DNA of 64,000 nucleotides. It comes from Clostridiales bacterium UBA6114 (lineage in GTDB: Bacteria; Bacillota; Clostridia; Oscillospirales; Butyricicoccaceae). The position numbers and the translations under genes are program-made. The notes beneath the pieces are model-generated. The model was not told where the DNA came from. It worked only from the letters and a program-made list of their open reading frames with translations, and did not search any database. How positions within the stretch are numbered: the stretch's first letter is position 1; each line of letters opens with the position of its first letter. The stretch lies in NCBI GenBank assembly GCA_002423435.1, contig DIWE01000009.1:181806-245805 (forward strand), read 5' to 3'. Positions 61,501 to 64,000 of the stretch are shown piece by piece.

Positions 61501-63216
61501 TTACCGTCCAAACAGCAAAAGTGCCGCCGCCAAATGGTGCATCACCCGATTACAGCCGCGGAGCAGCTCTGTTTTAAGCACATGATATCGATAAGACCCC
61601 TTCGGGCACTTAGCCAGCGCGAGGGCGCTTTGAAGCGAGGGGATTTCATACATGGCGCCCGAAAGGTCAAAATCGAAATGGTTTTCCCCGTGGAACGAAA
61701 CCCGGACGATTTCCCGCGACAGCCTGAGCAGAAGCTCATTGGCTTCATCCGCATGCGCACCCGGCTCATCGATGCCGGCGATGCCGTCGTAGAACTTTGA
61801 GACAGCCTTTTCGAGCTTTGAAAGGCGCTCGGAAAGCGGCGAGAAATCGAACCGGTCCCCGACCTGCCCGGACAGGCTCTCTACGGTATTCTGCAGGTCC
61901 CTGACCGCGGCTTTGAAGTCATAGGGAAGAATCGGTGCGGTGAGCAGCCGCCAGAGGACGGCCGCATAGATCTTCGTATCCCGGACCAGAAGTTTGGGGT
62001 CGACCTTGTCGACGGTGTCGTGTTCGGTATGCCACCACCAGCCCAGGCCGCCGGCCCGCCTGGTCGCCCCCATCTTAAAGGAGAGGACATCCTTGTTCTT
62101 TTCCGCGTCCTGCTCGGAGAAGGTGCCGAAGATCGAGGTCAGCCCGATGCCGTAAAAGCTCTGGTCGGCGTAATGACCGATGCGCTTGCCAATGAACTCC
62201 TCCCCGGTCTGCTTAAAAATGACGTCGGCAGCAAGCTGTTTCGTCTGCGGCATAACGGGAGCCTCGGTGATGACGACCGCGTCCATTCCTCCGGTCGAGT
62301 CGACGTACACATGGCCGATACACCGCTCCTCAAGCTCCTCGAAGTGGTTGTCGGCATACCAGGAGGAGCTGAAAAATTTCCCCTGGGAGTGTCCGGCCCA
62401 CATGGCCATCCGCAGCCCGCGCTTCCAGTTTTTCCGCTCGGCCGCGAGCAGTCTCGCGCACTCGAGCAGGGTGGCGTTGGCAGCGCCGTTGTCCATCGCG
62501 CCATAGTCCCACGAGTCGATGTGGCTGGTGTAAAGCAGGAACTTGTCGCTTAAGTCGGCAGGCAGTTCGGCCTCCAGCAGCGGGACATCCCGCCAGCCGG
62601 TGTCGACTACCGATTCGATATGGCACCGTACCGTCCCCTTTTCAAGCTGCTCTTTGATGACGGCGCCGTCCCCGCGGACGACGGATACCACCGGAATATT
62701 GGGAATAAGGCCCTCGGTTTTGGAGGTCGGGCCGCCCCAGAGCGGAGAGAGGGGGGAATTGTGCAGCTGCGCGTCCTGTATGTAGATGACGCCGACGGCA
62801 CCCATTGCCTCGAGCTGCCTGACGCGGTCGACGTTGGGCAGTCCCTCCGTCACCACCAGCTTGCCAAGCACATTCGGGAAGGATTCGTGCACCAACGTCC
62901 CTTTCAGACCGCAAAACGGCGTGGAGGGCGTGAACGGATGGGTCAGTGCGCGAAAGCTCATGTGTACCGGGGAAAGCAGCTCGACATGCGCGCGAACCGG
63001 CACGCTGATAAAAGCCGGGTGATAGGTGAGCTTGGTTTCGTAGCCCATCGCCTCGAATTCCTTCTGGCAATAAAGCAGGCTCTCCACCTCCTCCCGCGTG
63101 CCCGACACCCGCACCCATTTGGAAACCTCCGAGGTAAACTCCATCAGCTTTTTTTCATCGACCTGCCCGACAAGCGCGTCCTCGATCCGGGTCATTTTAC
63201 TGGTATATTCGCTCAT
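61501..63216 (-). CDS. M28-like peptidase with PA domain
   Basis: 571 residues, GGAGG six bases before the ATG. A PA-type insert (VGVIYIQDAQLHNSP) precedes the zinc-peptidase part: SHIDSWDYGAMDNGAANATLLECARLL gives the first His and bridging Asp. Where M28 enzymes normally have the catalytic Glu-Glu, this protein reads AGHSQGKFFSSSWYAD, so the usual general-base Glu is not seen at that place. Either the subfamily uses another residue or activity is changed. No signal peptide. Aminopeptidase-like role remains the family call. Confidence 0.78.
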   Translation of the reverse strand: MSEYTSKMTRIEDALVGQVDEKKLMEFTSEVSKWVRVSGTREEVESLLYCQKEFEAMGYETKLTYHPAFISVPVRAHVELLSPVHMSFRALTHPFTPSTPFCGLKGTLVHESFPNVLGKLVVTEGLPNVDRVRQLEAMGAVGVIYIQDAQLHNSPLSPLWGGPTSKTEGLIPNIPVVSVVRGDGAVIKEQLEKGTVRCHIESVVDTGWRDVPLLEAELPADLSDKFLLYTSHIDSWDYGAMDNGAANATLLECARLLAAERKNWKRGLRMAMWAGHSQGKFFSSSWYADNHFEELEERCIGHVYVDSTGGMDAVVITEAPVMPQTKQLAADVIFKQTGEEFIGKRIGHYADQSFYGIGLTSIFGTFSEQDAEKNKDVLSFKMGATRRAGGLGWWWHTEHDTVDKVDPKLLVRDTKIYAAVLWRLLTAPILPYDFKAAVRDLQNTVESLSGQVGDRFDFSPLSERLSKLEKAVSKFYDGIAGIDEPGAHADEANELLLRLSREIVRVSFHGENHFDFDLSGAMYEIPSLQSALALAKCPKGSYRYHVLKTELLRGCNRVMHHLAAALLLFGR

Positions 63217-63252
63217 ATGACACCTCCTGATGTATTCTTAGGGCAGTGGATC

Positions 63253-64000
63253 CTAGTCTTGTAAAAGCAGCCTTTCAAGCAGCGCGGCCATGACCTGCGC
63301 CGAATAGATAAGCGCGTCATGGTTAAACCGCATCTCCGGCTTATGCAGGCCGGGTATAAGCCCCGCCCCGACGCCGAGCACCGTGGATTTGAGTCCGGGG
63401 ATGGCCAGCGGATACTCATGGAAATCCTCACCGCCGGAGGTGACGATCACATTGCCCAGTCCCTTCGCTCCCATGACCTCCCCGATAACGTCGGACGCGA
63501 TCCGGATCAGCTCGTCGCAGCGAGTCGCGGCGGGCGCCCCGCCGTTCCATACACATTCGGCCTTTGCGCCGTAGCTCTGCGCAGCCCGGACCGCCCGGTC
63601 GCAGACCGCCTCGATCTGCCGCTGCATCAGCGCGTTTTCCTGCGCCCGCAGGTCAAAGGTCAGCTCAACCTTGTGAGGGATCATGTTGAAGGGGTTCCCG
63701 ACGCTTTTGATCTGCGTGGGTTTGGCGGTATGGATGATCGTGGGGTCCAGATGGAGCGCGCTCACCGCGCTTATGACCGCGACGGCCGCCTCAATTGCGT
63801 TTACCCCCTGGTGCGGCCTTGCGCCGTGGGCGTTTTCACCGTGTATGGTAACGTACAGGCCGCCCGACGCCCCGTGCAGCACCGCCGGGCTCATCTTTCC
63901 CATGGGCAGCTCCTCAATGGGGCGCAGATGCGTCCCGACAAGGTATTGAGCCCCGTCCAGCGCGCCCGCCTTGATGCACTCCCGCGCGCCATGAAGCGCT
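63253..64000 (-). CDS. M20 family metallo-amidohydrolase (5' end outside window)
   Basis: At least 248 residues visible; the N-terminus lies past base 64000. An internal ATG at 63903 is only a within-frame Met. The M20 dimerisation domain (YVTIHGENAHGARPHQGVNAIEAA) and the catalytic-domain end (SGGEDFHEYPLAIPG with metal ligands; LHKPEMRFND-like) place it with N-acyl amino acid or aminobenzoyl-glutamate type amidohydrolases. 36 bp upstream of the M28-like gene, likely one operon. Confidence 0.88.
   Translation of the reverse strand, partial: ALHGARECIKAGALDGAQYLVGTHLRPIEELPMGKMSPAVLHGASGGLYVTIHGENAHGARPHQGVNAIEAAVAVISAVSALHLDPTIIHTAKPTQIKSVGNPFNMIPHKVELTFDLRAQENALMQRQIEAVCDRAVRAAQSYGAKAECVWNGGAPAATRCDELIRIASDVIGEVMGAKGLGNVIVTSGGEDFHEYPLAIPGLKSTVLGVGAGLIPGLHKPEMRFNHDALIYSAQVMAALLERLLLQD

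Overview
The window is dense protein-coding DNA from an anaerobic-type Bacillota, most likely a clostridial lineage. G+C looks mid-50s by eye (not computed). The pointers are strong AGGAGG-type ribosome binding sites, some apparent TTG/GTG starts, a clostridial-type CBS-domain manganese pyrophosphatase, a c-di-GMP-I riboswitch, carboxynorspermidine-type polyamine genes, nickel-pincer (LarA) racemases and many TRAP transporters. I saw no rRNA, tRNA, CRISPR array, intact insertion sequence or prophage. Genus cannot be told from the sequence.

Layout. 1-16.6 kb (all minus strand): a Mn-pyrophosphatase (cut by the window start), a membrane diguanylate cyclase, two alternative polyamine genes, two VOC proteins, an MBL hydrolase, a MoxR/DUF58/DUF4129-like set, a LarA-like racemase, a nitrilase-family amidase and a heterodimeric ABC exporter with a divergent PadR regulator. 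17.4-20.7 kb: a compact RiPP-like operon (PqqD chaperone, radical SAM/SPASM enzyme, 63-residue candidate precursor, HprK-like kinase, His-type S26 peptidase) behind a good promoter and a c-di-GMP-I riboswitch with an intrinsic terminator. 20.7-25 kb: a BASS-family transporter and a Pho-box-preceded pstSCA lacking pstB and phoU. 25.2-36.3 kb: a DeoR regulator divergent from a carbohydrate operon: archaeal-type (type II) GAPDH, PfkB kinase, class II aldolase, TRAP DctP/Q/M, split transketolase, a TIM-barrel isomerase and an IolB homologue. The dctQ leader looks like a translational attenuator.

36.5-55.7 kb: a LysR-controlled sugar-acid or tricarboxylate catabolic region. One minus-strand operon holds citD-citE-citF plus an aconitase-family hydratase. 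A second holds a uronate-dehydrogenase-like enzyme, an isocitrate/isopropylmalate-type dehydrogenase, a LarA paralogue, MmgE/PrpD, a TAXI-TRAP transporter and an amidohydrolase. A divergent unit from the LysR gene holds a second hydratase and a PrpF-type isomerase. All three promoters carry the same LysR-type box just upstream of the -35, so they form a probable regulon. 55.8-64 kb: a minus-strand set with isochorismatase-like hydrolase, TRAP DctM/Q/P, alpha/beta hydrolase, GntR regulator, M28-type peptidase and M20 amidohydrolase (cut by the window end), suggesting uptake and hydrolysis of an amide or peptide-like compound.

The strongest candidates for something undescribed are the c-di-GMP-gated RiPP operon, the LysR regulon with its duplicated promoter, and the uORF/hairpin leader of dctQ with related leader repeats elsewhere.
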